Below are positions 1 to 6,958 of a DNA stretch of 12,785 bases, in pieces. Made by a program: the position numbers and the translations under genes. Position 1 is the stretch's first letter. Each line of letters starts with the position of its first letter. Origin of the DNA: JBDKTK01 sp964556675. Lineage in GTDB: Bacteria > Desulfobacterota > Syntrophia > Syntrophales > UBA4778. The stretch covers positions 1-12,785 of the forward strand of contig CAZKYN010000087.1 of assembly GCA_964556675.1 (NCBI GenBank), in the 5' to 3' direction. The notes beneath the pieces are model-generated. The model saw nothing but the letters and a program-made list of their open reading frames with translations. It did no database searches and had not been told where the DNA came from.

Positions 1-300
1 GGGATTCTGGCCCAACCCGGCGTTCAGAACGTTTCCCATGATTACTTCATCGAAGTAAACGGCTTTTAGAGAGCTGTCATAATCATAGTGTTTCTTCTGC
101 AACTCGGTCATTTCGAAATCGCCGAAGACTGCGGGCCGGAACCCTTTGATATCGGAGGGCGTCATCGGCCGTAAGCCGGCCCTGATTATGGCCTCTCTGA
201 TAACCAATCTGCCAAGTTCTACTACGGAAACACCTTTCAAAGAGCCGCCGAACTCGCCTACGGCTGTTCTCGCTCCACTTACTATTACAACGTCACCCAT
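1..300 (-). CDS. Thiolase (acetyl-CoA acetyltransferase family), N-terminal part, cut by the left edge
   Basis: The first 100 codons of a thiolase are visible; the rest lies beyond position 1. Thiolases cleave 3-ketoacyl-CoA with CoA, or condense two acetyl-CoA, in the cytoplasm. The family N-terminus is clear: a beta strand VVIVSGART (residues 4-12), GGSLKG (18-23), and DEVIMGNVL..GLGQNP (84-100), which normally precedes the nucleophilic-cysteine segment; the catalytic residues are outside the window. The start is the ATG at 298-300, preceded on the minus strand by AGGAG, and the protein begins directly at the first family strand. It lies 38 bases downstream of a second thiolase gene on the same strand, so both are probably co-transcribed with the acyl-CoA ligase upstream. 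Odd point: between AGL (41-43) and DEVIMG there are about 30 extra residues, aromatic and charged, where many thiolases have under ten. Family assignment is firm; substrate is unknown. Confidence 0.9.
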   Translation of the reverse strand, partial: MGDVVIVSGARTAVGEFGGSLKGVSVVELGRLVIREAIIRAGLRPMTPSDIKGFRPAVFGDFEMTELQKKHYDYDSSLKAVYFDEVIMGNVLNAGLGQNP

Positions 301-338
301 TGAACTATCTCCTTTCTCCTATCGTATGAATCAGTTTC

Positions 339-1700
339 TTATGCCTCAACCTTGATCAGCATTGCATCTCCCTGGGCATGCCCGGAGCAGATACCGCAAA
401 TACCCAGTCCTCCTCCGCGCCTCCTCAATTCGTAGGCAAGCGTCATAACTATTCTTGCCCCGGTCGCGCCGATCGGATGCCCATATGCGATCGCGCTCCC
501 GTTTACGTTCACTTTTTTGTACATGTCTTCCTTCGACATACCCAGGATGCTTCCGGCGCTGACGAGAGCGACAGCCGCAAAGGCCTCATTTATCTCGATC
601 AGCTTGATATCGTCCAGGGTAAGGTCGTTCTGCATTAGTATCTTCTTGATGGCCAGGCCCGGCACTGTCGCAATGTCTTTACATGGCTGGGATACTTCAG
701 CATAATCCAGGATGGTGAAAAGGGGTTTCATCCCGAGTTCATTGGCCTTTTCCTTGCTCATAATCAGGCAGACATCGCCGCCGTCGTTGACGCCCGGTGC
801 ATTGCCTGCGGTCACGCTGCCGGGTTTGCCGGTGACTGTGCTCTTATGATTGAAAACGGGGGGAAGCTTGGCAAGACCTTCGATGGTTGTACCCGGCCTG
901 GGGCCTTCGTCCTTGTCGAAGATAATAGTTTCTTTGCCCTTCTTGACCTCGACGGGGAATATCTCGTCATCGAGGCGGCCGCTCTTCATCGCATCCACCG
1001 CGCCCATTTGCGATTTGAGCGCCCAGGCATCCTGGTCCTCGCGGCTGAAACCGAATTCGTCCGCCACTTCCGATCCGTGGATGGCCATATGGCGGTTGTA
1101 GAATGCGTCCCAAAGCCCGTCATGGACCATCAGGTCCACTGCCGGCACTGATGTGAGGCCCATCCTCGCGCCCCACCTCATTCCGGGGAGTGCAAACGGG
1201 CAATTGCTCATGCTCTCCTGGCCTCCGGCAATGCAGATTTCCGCCCTGCCGAGCTGGATCATCTGGGTGGCGAGGTCAACCGGTTTGATTCCGGACGAGC
1301 AAACCTTGTTTATTGTTATTGAGGGTACCGATTCGGGAACTCCCGCAAGAATTGATGCTTGTCGGCTGGGGACCTGTCCGGCGCCCGCCGGAACCACCTG
1401 TCCCATGAAGATATAATCGACGTCTTCGCCTTTGACTTTGCCGTCTGTGCGCCTCAATACTTCCTTTATTGCCAGCGCGCCGAGTTCAACTGCCTGGAAA
1501 TCCTTAAGCGCCCCGCCAAAAACACCGTAAGGGGTCCTGCAGGCCTCAACGCAGACGACTTCCCGTAAATTTTTTGACTTATTCTGGATGATCCTCCCCA
1601 TACCGGAAAAGTCGCTTTTGCGTTCTCCATACTTGGCGATGGGGGCGTTTGCGTAAACCTCGGATTTCTTCTTGTCAAGCTTCTGCGGTACTTTTGACAT
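339..1700 (-). CDS. Acetyl-CoA acetyltransferase / 3-ketoacyl-CoA thiolase with an N-terminal extension
   Basis: A full-length thiolase of 453 residues (typical members are about 390-400). All catalytic elements are present: nucleophilic Cys134 in NKVCSSG (131-137), Asn371 in NEAFAA, His408 in GHPIGATGAR and the acid/base Cys438 in a CSG motif near the C-terminus. It should cleave a 3-ketoacyl-CoA or condense acetyl-CoA units, in fatty-acid or related acyl-CoA breakdown or its reverse. The family normally starts at the strand seen here as REVVCVEACRTP (46-57), so about 45 lysine-rich residues precede the conserved fold. The long start is supported by a very strong ribosome site six bases upstream of the ATG at 1698-1700; the internal Met34 codon has no comparable site. 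It sits between the acyl-CoA ligase (63 bases upstream) and the second thiolase, probably in one operon. Chain-length specificity cannot be read from the sequence. Confidence 0.93.
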   Translation of the reverse strand: MSKVPQKLDKKKSEVYANAPIAKYGERKSDFSGMGRIIQNKSKNLREVVCVEACRTPYGVFGGALKDFQAVELGALAIKEVLRRTDGKVKGEDVDYIFMGQVVPAGAGQVPSRQASILAGVPESVPSITINKVCSSGIKPVDLATQMIQLGRAEICIAGGQESMSNCPFALPGMRWGARMGLTSVPAVDLMVHDGLWDAFYNRHMAIHGSEVADEFGFSREDQDAWALKSQMGAVDAMKSGRLDDEIFPVEVKKGKETIIFDKDEGPRPGTTIEGLAKLPPVFNHKSTVTGKPGSVTAGNAPGVNDGGDVCLIMSKEKANELGMKPLFTILDYAEVSQPCKDIATVPGLAIKKILMQNDLTLDDIKLIEINEAFAAVALVSAGSILGMSKEDMYKKVNVNGSAIAYGHPIGATGARIVMTLAYELRRRGGGLGICGICSGHAQGDAMLIKVEA

Positions 1701-1704
1701 TTGC

Positions 1705-1716
1705 TTCCTCCTCCTC
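1705..1716 (-). promoter_or_regulatory. Strong ribosome binding site that fixes the start of the N-extended thiolase
   Basis: On the minus strand the sequence reads GAGGAGGAGGAA, with a GGAGG core six bases from the ATG at 1698-1700. It is much better than anything before the internal Met34 codon, so the unusual N-terminal extension of the thiolase is likely translated. Confidence 0.75.
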
Positions 1717-1745
1717 TTCTCCTAGATGTCCCTTGGAGTATTTTA

Positions 1746-1765
1746 AGTGAAAATCAAATTTCACT
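1746..1765 (-). other. Small AT-rich hairpin between the acyl-CoA ligase and thiolase genes
   Basis: A perfect 7-base inverted repeat (AGTGAAA / TTTCACT, 6-base loop) overlaps the stop codon of the acyl-CoA ligase. In the minus-strand transcript it is not followed by a run of U, so it does not look like a terminator. It could be an mRNA processing or stability element, or chance in AT-rich sequence. Confidence 0.25.
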
Positions 1766-3215
1766 ATTTGAAGCTTTCAACGAACTCTACTTCGCGAGGC
1801 AATTTGTAGGAAGATAAATAGGTTCTGCAGTGTTTCAGGACGGATTTTTCGTCAAGCAAAGACCCGTTTTTTTTAATTACCAAGGCTTTAACGAGCTCTC
1901 CGCGCATCAGGTCGGGCACGCCGATAACGCGCGAGTCCTTGACATCGGGGAGCATATTCAAGACGATTTCAATTTCGCGGGGATATACATTGAAACCGCT
2001 GTTGATTATCATGCGTTTTTTTCGGCCCGCCAGGAAAATATAACCGTCGTCATCGATCCTGGCGAGATCGCCGGTATGCAACCAGTTATCCCGGATGACC
2101 TCGGAAGTGGCCGCTTCGTTTTTATAATAGCCCTTCATCACGTTGGGCCCCTGGATCAACAGTTCGCCAACTTGTGAATTGGGAAGTTCATCTCCATTAT
2201 CGTTGACAACTTTTGCCTTGACGCCGGGGATACAGGTCCCGATGGAACCGTATTTATTGACCAGATCTATCCTGTTGACGGAGCACACGGGCGAGGCCTC
2301 CGTCAGTCCGTAGCCCTCGATCATCTTGGTCTTGAACTTCTTCTCGAACTTCGGGATCAGTTCAGCAGGCATGGTCGATCCCCCCGGAATAACGAACTTG
2401 AGGGAGCTTACGTCATATTCATCTGCTTTTTCATGAAAAAGCATGCCTAGAAAGAGTCTGGGCACGGCCGCTATAAACGTCACTTTCTCTTTTTCGATAG
2501 TCTTGAATATGCTGTCGACATGAAAAATATCCATCATGACAAAGCTTCCGCCTATCCCTATAAGGGTCAGCATATTTACAGCCGCGCCAAATGAATGGAA
2601 AAGGGGTATCAGACACAGGCCCCTCTCGTTTTCATCCCCTTTGCAAACTAACCTGAGCAGATAACATTGGCTCTGCAGGTTGTTATGGGTCAGGACAGCC
2701 CCAAGGGCTTTTCCGGTGAGGCCGGCGGTGTAAATCATGACGGCAGGGTCATCCCCGTCAATTTCGGGAATTTCAAACTTGTCGGGCCCTTTCAGGATAT
2801 CAACAAAAGGAGAGGGCTGATCCAAACCGTTTGTAAATATCAATTCCTTGCAATCAGGGACTGCCCGGCATGCTTCCTCGACGCGGGGAGCAAGTTGCCC
2901 TGTCGTGACGACAAGTTTTGACTCGCTGTTTTCCAGAAGGTATTTCAGCTCGTACACGGTGGACATAATATTGATTGTTACTGCTACAGCCCCGAGCTTC
3001 TGGGCGGCGAAATACGAGATGACGAACTCCGGGATGTTGGGAAGGATTATTGCTATCTTGTCGCCCTTCACGATACCGAGCGATCTCAGCTTGTTGGCAA
3101 ACGAGTTGACGAGCTTGTCCAGCTCTGAATACGAAAGTCTGGTTTCATTATGGATCAATGCTGTTTTGCCCGCAAAATTTCTGCCGGTTTCCTCCAGCAT
3201 TCGTCCTAAATCCAT
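1764..3215 (-). CDS. AMP-dependent acyl-CoA ligase (fatty-acid-CoA ligase-like) with altered P-loop and short C-terminus
   Basis: This is a 483-residue member of the adenylate-forming (ANL) family, which activates a carboxylic acid with ATP and transfers it to CoA. Visible motifs: the P-loop region at 162-172 (YTAGLTGKALG), LTHNNL (175-180), the hinge of the large domain YGLTE (302-306), TGD (381-383), GRKKRMI (397-403) and GFNVYPREIE (407-416). Two departures stand out. The usual Lys of the P-loop (PKG) is Leu171. The protein ends at VESFK just after KLPREVEFV, before the family's conserved GK(I/V)LRREL tail whose lysine is needed for adenylation. Downstream sequence shows no remnant of that tail in any frame. 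I chose the ATG at 3213-3215 because GGAGG lies six bases upstream and because the more upstream ATG (3246-3248) falls inside a predicted -10 box. Probably first gene of an operon with two thiolases. The family is firm, catalytic competence is uncertain. Confidence 0.88.
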   Translation of the reverse strand: MDLGRMLEETGRNFAGKTALIHNETRLSYSELDKLVNSFANKLRSLGIVKGDKIAIILPNIPEFVISYFAAQKLGAVAVTINIMSTVYELKYLLENSESKLVVTTGQLAPRVEEACRAVPDCKELIFTNGLDQPSPFVDILKGPDKFEIPEIDGDDPAVMIYTAGLTGKALGAVLTHNNLQSQCYLLRLVCKGDENERGLCLIPLFHSFGAAVNMLTLIGIGGSFVMMDIFHVDSIFKTIEKEKVTFIAAVPRLFLGMLFHEKADEYDVSSLKFVIPGGSTMPAELIPKFEKKFKTKMIEGYGLTEASPVCSVNRIDLVNKYGSIGTCIPGVKAKVVNDNGDELPNSQVGELLIQGPNVMKGYYKNEAATSEVIRDNWLHTGDLARIDDDGYIFLAGRKKRMIINSGFNVYPREIEIVLNMLPDVKDSRVIGVPDLMRGELVKALVIKKNGSLLDEKSVLKHCRTYLSSYKLPREVEFVESFK

Positions 3216-3409
3216 AATAAACCTCCCGTTTTTTGAACGCCAAACCATAGCACAGCATCATCAACTCTTCAATGAAATTATTGAGAAAGATCACTTGACT
3301 GGACTGGATCCTGCGGAATTGCAGCACAATGTGGGCAGGTCAAATTGCTCCTGTTTTCTTGACTTTTACCCTGTATTGAATTAGCTAATGATCTTCTCCA
3401 GGAGGCATT
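3216..3409. other. Divergent intergenic region between the acyl-CoA ligase and folD
   Basis: These 194 bases hold no convincing gene. They contain the ligase-side promoter candidate and ribosome site, and on the folD side a TTGACT hexamer at 3359-3364 without a good -10 partner at normal spacing. AGGAGG at about 3399-3404 is the ribosome site of folD. I see no clear operator or riboswitch. Confidence 0.6.
3244..3272 (-). promoter_or_regulatory. Candidate sigma70-type promoter for the acyl-CoA ligase/thiolase operon
   Basis: On the minus strand TTGAAG (3267-3272) and TATGGT (3244-3249) are separated by exactly 17 bases, each matching four of six consensus positions. Transcription would begin near 3237, about 20 bases before the chosen ligase start at 3215, leaving room for its GGAGG site. 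This is a pattern match only. Confidence 0.4.
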
Positions 3410-4264
3410 ATGGCAATCATACTTGACGGTAAAAAGACTGCCGCCGAGATAAGGGCGGAAATAAGGGAAAAAGCTCTTGTCTTGAAGCAGGGGACCGGGG
3501 TTGTCCCGGGGCTTGCGGTCATCCTTGTCGGTGATGACCCGGCTTCGAGGATATATGTGAACAACAAAGAAAAAGCCTGTGAGGCGGCCGGCTTTCTTTC
3601 AAGGGAATACAGCCTGCCCGCTGCAACCCGGGCTGAAGAGATATCCGAACTGATAGGCGCTCTTAATAAAGACGAAAAAATCCACGGTATCCTGATTCAA
3701 CTGCCCCTCCCGTCCCACATTAAACCTGAGCCCCTCATTGAGCTCGTGAATCCCGAAAAGGATGTGGACGGCTTTCACCCCTATAATATCGGCCAGCTTT
3801 TTCTGGGCAACCCTTATCACCGGCCCTGTACCCCTTCGGGAATAATCGAGATTCTGGGCCGGTACAAAATTGAAATTTCCGGAAAAGAGGCGGTGGTGGT
3901 CGGCAGGAGCAACATTGTAGGCAAACCGCTCGCGCTTATGCTGCTGGCCCTTAACGCAACCGTGACAATCTGCCATACCAGGACCAGGGATCTTGCGGAA
4001 GTCACCCGGCGGGCCGACATCCTGGTGGCGGCCGCAGGGAAAGCCGGGATGATCAGGGGCGACATGGTGAAACCGGGGGTCGTGGTGGTGGATGTGGGCG
4101 TAAACCGTCTTCCGGACGGCCGGGTGGCAGGGGACGTCAATTTCAGCGAAGTTTCGCCCCGGGCATCATATATAACCCCTGTTCCGGGCGGAGTGGGACC
4201 GATGACGATAGCCATGCTGCTCAAGAACACACTTGAAGGAGCCATGAGACAGGCCGGAGTATGA
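3410..4264 (+). CDS. folD: Bifunctional methylenetetrahydrofolate dehydrogenase / methenyltetrahydrofolate cyclohydrolase FolD
   Basis: FolD interconverts 5,10-methylene-, 5,10-methenyl- and 10-formyl-tetrahydrofolate with NAD(P), supplying one-carbon units for purines and formyl-Met, and in anaerobes also serving formate or acetyl-CoA pathways. The 284-residue length is typical. Visible signatures are YVNNKEKACEAAGF (about 50-63) with the catalytic Tyr and Lys, GILIQLPLP (about 94-102), PEKDVDGFHPYNIG (about 119-132), the nucleotide-binding VVVGRSNIVGKPLA (about 162-175), and the C-terminal TPVPGGVGPMTIAML. The ATG at 3410 has AGGAGG six bases upstream. It is divergent from the acyl-CoA operon and followed after 29 bases by a membrane glycosyltransferase on the same strand, possibly co-transcribed although unrelated in function. 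The assignment is very secure. Confidence 0.98.
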   Translation: MAIILDGKKTAAEIRAEIREKALVLKQGTGVVPGLAVILVGDDPASRIYVNNKEKACEAAGFLSREYSLPAATRAEEISELIGALNKDEKIHGILIQLPLPSHIKPEPLIELVNPEKDVDGFHPYNIGQLFLGNPYHRPCTPSGIIEILGRYKIEISGKEAVVVGRSNIVGKPLALMLLALNATVTICHTRTRDLAEVTRRADILVAAAGKAGMIRGDMVKPGVVVVDVGVNRLPDGRVAGDVNFSEVSPRASYITPVPGGVGPMTIAMLLKNTLEGAMRQAGV

Positions 4265-4293
4265 ACCTGATTTTCAAAGCTTCTGAGCGTTGA

Positions 4294-5919
4294 ATGTCCA
4301 GCCAGACAGCGTCCGATTCTAAGCTGAAAGCATTTGCCGTTTCGGCAGGAGAGCGACTCGAATCATTTTGCCGCAGCTGTGACGAGAGATATCTGCTTCT
4401 TGCGGTTCTTGCTGTCGCCGTCGTCCTTCGTGTTTTGCGGTTTTATTTCAGCCCGATATTGAATCCTGACGCCGCTTTGTACCTTTATCAGGCAAAAGCA
4501 CTGTATTTAGGCGAATGGCAGGCGGTCAATGCCTGTATTCTCAAATCCGTATCCATTCACCCGATTTGCTCGAGCCTGCTCTTTGCCTTGACTCACGATT
4601 GGGTCACATCGATCATTGCAACGTCCATCATATTTGGGACTCTGACGATAATTCCCATATATTATGCCTCCCGGCTTTTTTCCCCGGTCAACACAAGCCT
4701 GATCGTGGCTTTGACCTACTCTGTTATGTATGTTTTTGTAACTGCCGGAGTCGATGTAGGTCGTGATGCGCCGTTCTGGTTCTTTTCAGCTTGTGGGATC
4801 TATTTTTTTTCGGCCGGTTTGAGAAAAGACCAAGCATGGTGTTTCCCGGTGAGCACTGTTTTCTTCATGCTGGCTGCCTGGAACCGGATTGAGGCAATCA
4901 TTTTCCTGGCTTTGACGCCGCTTTACCTGTTCTTTAGAAAGACCGACCAAAAAGCATTGAAGATTGCCGGCGTTTTCGCCCCGATCCTGTTCGGGTTAGC
5001 CATAATTTTTGTTATGCAGGCTCTTGATCTGCAAATTATTCATAAATTCGGGGAGGCCTGGAGTTTCTTTCCGGATGCGCTAAAAGCATATCAGGCACTC
5101 CGGGCAAACCTGCTGACAGTAATCCAGTCGCATCCTGCCGGATATGAATTGGAGTTCTTCAAGCAGACCCGCACGCTTTTGTGGATGCTGGGAATCGATA
5201 TTGTCTTAAACGGTCTGGCCCAATCTTTCCTTTATCTTTTTTTCCTGATTTTCATCCTGGGCTTTTTTAATTTCAAAAAATGGCGGGAGAACAGTGAAAC
5301 CTCTTATTTTGCGGTTCTGATTTGCGGGTCTTTCCTGGTTCTTTACGTGTTTGTTCTAAGAAACTGGTTTCTTGAGAACCGGTACTCGACACTGTTCATA
5401 TTGCCTTCTTTCGTATTCATCGGCTACGGAATTGAGCGGGTGCTCTTCTTTTTCCGGAGGATTCTGAAAGTCAGAAAATCCACAGCGGCATTCATTCTGA
5501 TCTGCATAATACTTGCATATTCTCTCCCGGCACTAGTGAAACTGGAAGATAAAGGCAAGATAGCATTCAAACAGATCGGGTCCAGAATAAGTCAACTGGA
5601 AAGCGGCCCGCAGGCAGTAGATATTCTGGTTATAGGCGCTTATTTCAGGACTTTACATTTATACAGCAACTTGAAATCATCGGGTCTTTCCTGTCCCGAT
5701 GACGGAGAGTGCAACAGCCGATTCGGGAACAATTATCCGGAATTTATAAATTCCGTCGACCGATGCAAGGCTCGGTACGTAGTCTGGGAAGAGAAATACT
5801 GGCCTGCAAAATTTGACCTGTTAAAAGAATACGACCCGAATGATTTCCTTATAGTCGGTGAGTGGCACTATAAAGAGACAGGGAGGATTGTGCTCCTGAA
5901 ACGACTTAAATCTGTTTAG
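4294..5919 (+). CDS. Integral membrane glycosyltransferase, GT39/GT83 (ArnT/PMT)-like
   Basis: A 541-residue protein with about ten hydrophobic segments (for example 33-53, 103-127, 134-152, 157-175, 184-215, 222-242, 300-325, 337-357, 365-388, 397-413) and a soluble C-terminal part of about 120 residues. After the first membrane segment comes NPDAALYLYQAKAL (57-70), resembling the GT-C motif in which an Asp or Glu in the first external loop is catalytic; Asp59 is the candidate. RYSTLFILPSF (363-373) resembles the Arg-Tyr element of ArnT-like enzymes. Such proteins move a sugar from polyprenyl phosphate to a lipid or protein on the outer face of the inner membrane; donor and acceptor are not known here. 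The ATG at 4294 is the first possible start because an in-frame TGA lies directly before it; its ribosome site is weak (GAG at 4285). Its last 14 bases overlap the convergent wecB gene. Confidence 0.75.
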   Translation: MSSQTASDSKLKAFAVSAGERLESFCRSCDERYLLLAVLAVAVVLRVLRFYFSPILNPDAALYLYQAKALYLGEWQAVNACILKSVSIHPICSSLLFALTHDWVTSIIATSIIFGTLTIIPIYYASRLFSPVNTSLIVALTYSVMYVFVTAGVDVGRDAPFWFFSACGIYFFSAGLRKDQAWCFPVSTVFFMLAAWNRIEAIIFLALTPLYLFFRKTDQKALKIAGVFAPILFGLAIIFVMQALDLQIIHKFGEAWSFFPDALKAYQALRANLLTVIQSHPAGYELEFFKQTRTLLWMLGIDIVLNGLAQSFLYLFFLIFILGFFNFKKWRENSETSYFAVLICGSFLVLYVFVLRNWFLENRYSTLFILPSFVFIGYGIERVLFFFRRILKVRKSTAAFILICIILAYSLPALVKLEDKGKIAFKQIGSRISQLESGPQAVDILVIGAYFRTLHLYSNLKSSGLSCPDDGECNSRFGNNYPEFINSVDRCKARYVVWEEKYWPAKFDLLKEYDPNDFLIVGEWHYKETGRIVLLKRLKSV

Positions 5920-6958
5920 AATTATTCTTCAGGAACCGGACTAGTTTCCTGGCGGCATCGCCCTTCCCGTAAACATCCCGTGCTCTTCCGCTGTAAGGTT
6001 CCATTGCCCACTCGATGTGTCGACGGATTTCCCGTCCGGCCAGCTTCCCCAAGCCGATTTCCACGACTTCCGGCCGCTCAGTTGTTTCCCTGACTATTAT
6101 TACTTTCTTGTTGAAGCAGGTGGCCTCTTCCTGAATGCCCCCGCTGTCGGAAATGGTAAAATTGACCGAACTCAGAATTTTGAGCAGAGCGGGATAGTCC
6201 AGCGGCGGTATTACCCGAATATTCGGCGCTTTCAGGATAGGCTTATGTTTTATCACATTGGGATTGGGATGGATCGGCAGAATTAATTCCAGGTGAGGGA
6301 ACTGACCGGCAATTTCCTGCAGCTGACGGAATAATGATCCCATGATGTCATGGTTTTCCCTGCGATGAAGAGTTACGAGCACCTGGTTTGATCTGCTTAC
6401 CTTTAGTCCCAATTTCCTCTTCATGAAAAGCACGGCATCGATGATCGTGTTTCCGACCTGGTAGATGTTTTTAGCGCCGCTTTTTTCAAGGTTTGCAACG
6501 GCTTGTGCGGATGGTGCAAAATTGAAATGCGCAACTTGAGAGATAACGGTCCTGTTGAACTCTTCGGGATAGGGATTGTCCAGGTCAAAAGTGCGCAGCC
6601 CCGCTTCGACATGGGCGATCCTGATCCTGTTGTAATAGGCTATCTGGGCTAGCGCCAGGGCTGTTGTGGTATCGCCCTGGACGATAAGGGTCGAGAAATG
6701 ATCGGCAGTAAAGAGCTTTTCAGCTTCGCGTGCAATCTTCAGGTAGGAATCAGCCAGCGTGTTGTGCCTGTTCCGGCCTGCAAACGCCGCGGCAAAACTA
6801 TAATCAGGTTCGGGGACAAGGTCCTTCACGTCCATATACAAATCTGTATGCTGACCGCTGAACAGGGTCCTGTACGGCACGCCCTGCCTTTTAAGCTCCA
6901 GGATAACGGGGAATAGTTTGATGACTTCGGGACGGGTCCCGTAAGCAACCAGGATCAT
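5906..6958 (-). CDS. wecB: UDP-N-acetylglucosamine 2-epimerase (non-hydrolysing)
   Basis: WecB reversibly converts UDP-GlcNAc to UDP-ManNAc in the cytoplasm, feeding ManNAc or ManNAcA into surface polysaccharides. The 350-residue protein is slightly shorter than the usual 360-380 but looks complete. Family motifs are present: GTRPEVIKL (7-15), GQHTDLY (35-41), QGDT with Asp95, HVEAGLR with Glu118, NPYPEEFNR with Glu132, TLHRREN with His198, PIHPNP with His230, SDSGGIQEE (270-278) and TTERPE (292-297). Its ATG overlaps the TGA of the upstream GT2 gene (ATGA, 6955-6958), so the two are translationally coupled. No UDP-ManNAc dehydrogenase (wecC) is in the window. The C-terminal codons overlap the end of the convergent membrane glycosyltransferase gene by 14 bases. 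Confidence 0.95.
   Translation of the reverse strand: MILVAYGTRPEVIKLFPVILELKRQGVPYRTLFSGQHTDLYMDVKDLVPEPDYSFAAAFAGRNRHNTLADSYLKIAREAEKLFTADHFSTLIVQGDTTTALALAQIAYYNRIRIAHVEAGLRTFDLDNPYPEEFNRTVISQVAHFNFAPSAQAVANLEKSGAKNIYQVGNTIIDAVLFMKRKLGLKVSRSNQVLVTLHRRENHDIMGSLFRQLQEIAGQFPHLELILPIHPNPNVIKHKPILKAPNIRVIPPLDYPALLKILSSVNFTISDSGGIQEEATCFNKKVIIVRETTERPEVVEIGLGKLAGREIRRHIEWAMEPYSGRARDVYGKGDAARKLVRFLKNNSKQI

Noticed and set aside
3216..3248. Longer acyl-CoA ligase start at the ATG 3246-3248 adding 11 residues
   Set aside because: That ATG lies within a predicted -10 box, no ribosome site precedes it, and the added residues do not resemble the family N-terminus; the ATG at 3213-3215 has GGAGG at ideal spacing.
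3331..3350. GG...GC pattern upstream of folD, considered as a sigma54 promoter
   Set aside because: The spacing between GG and GC is 11 or 12 bases instead of 10, and the rest of the consensus is poor.
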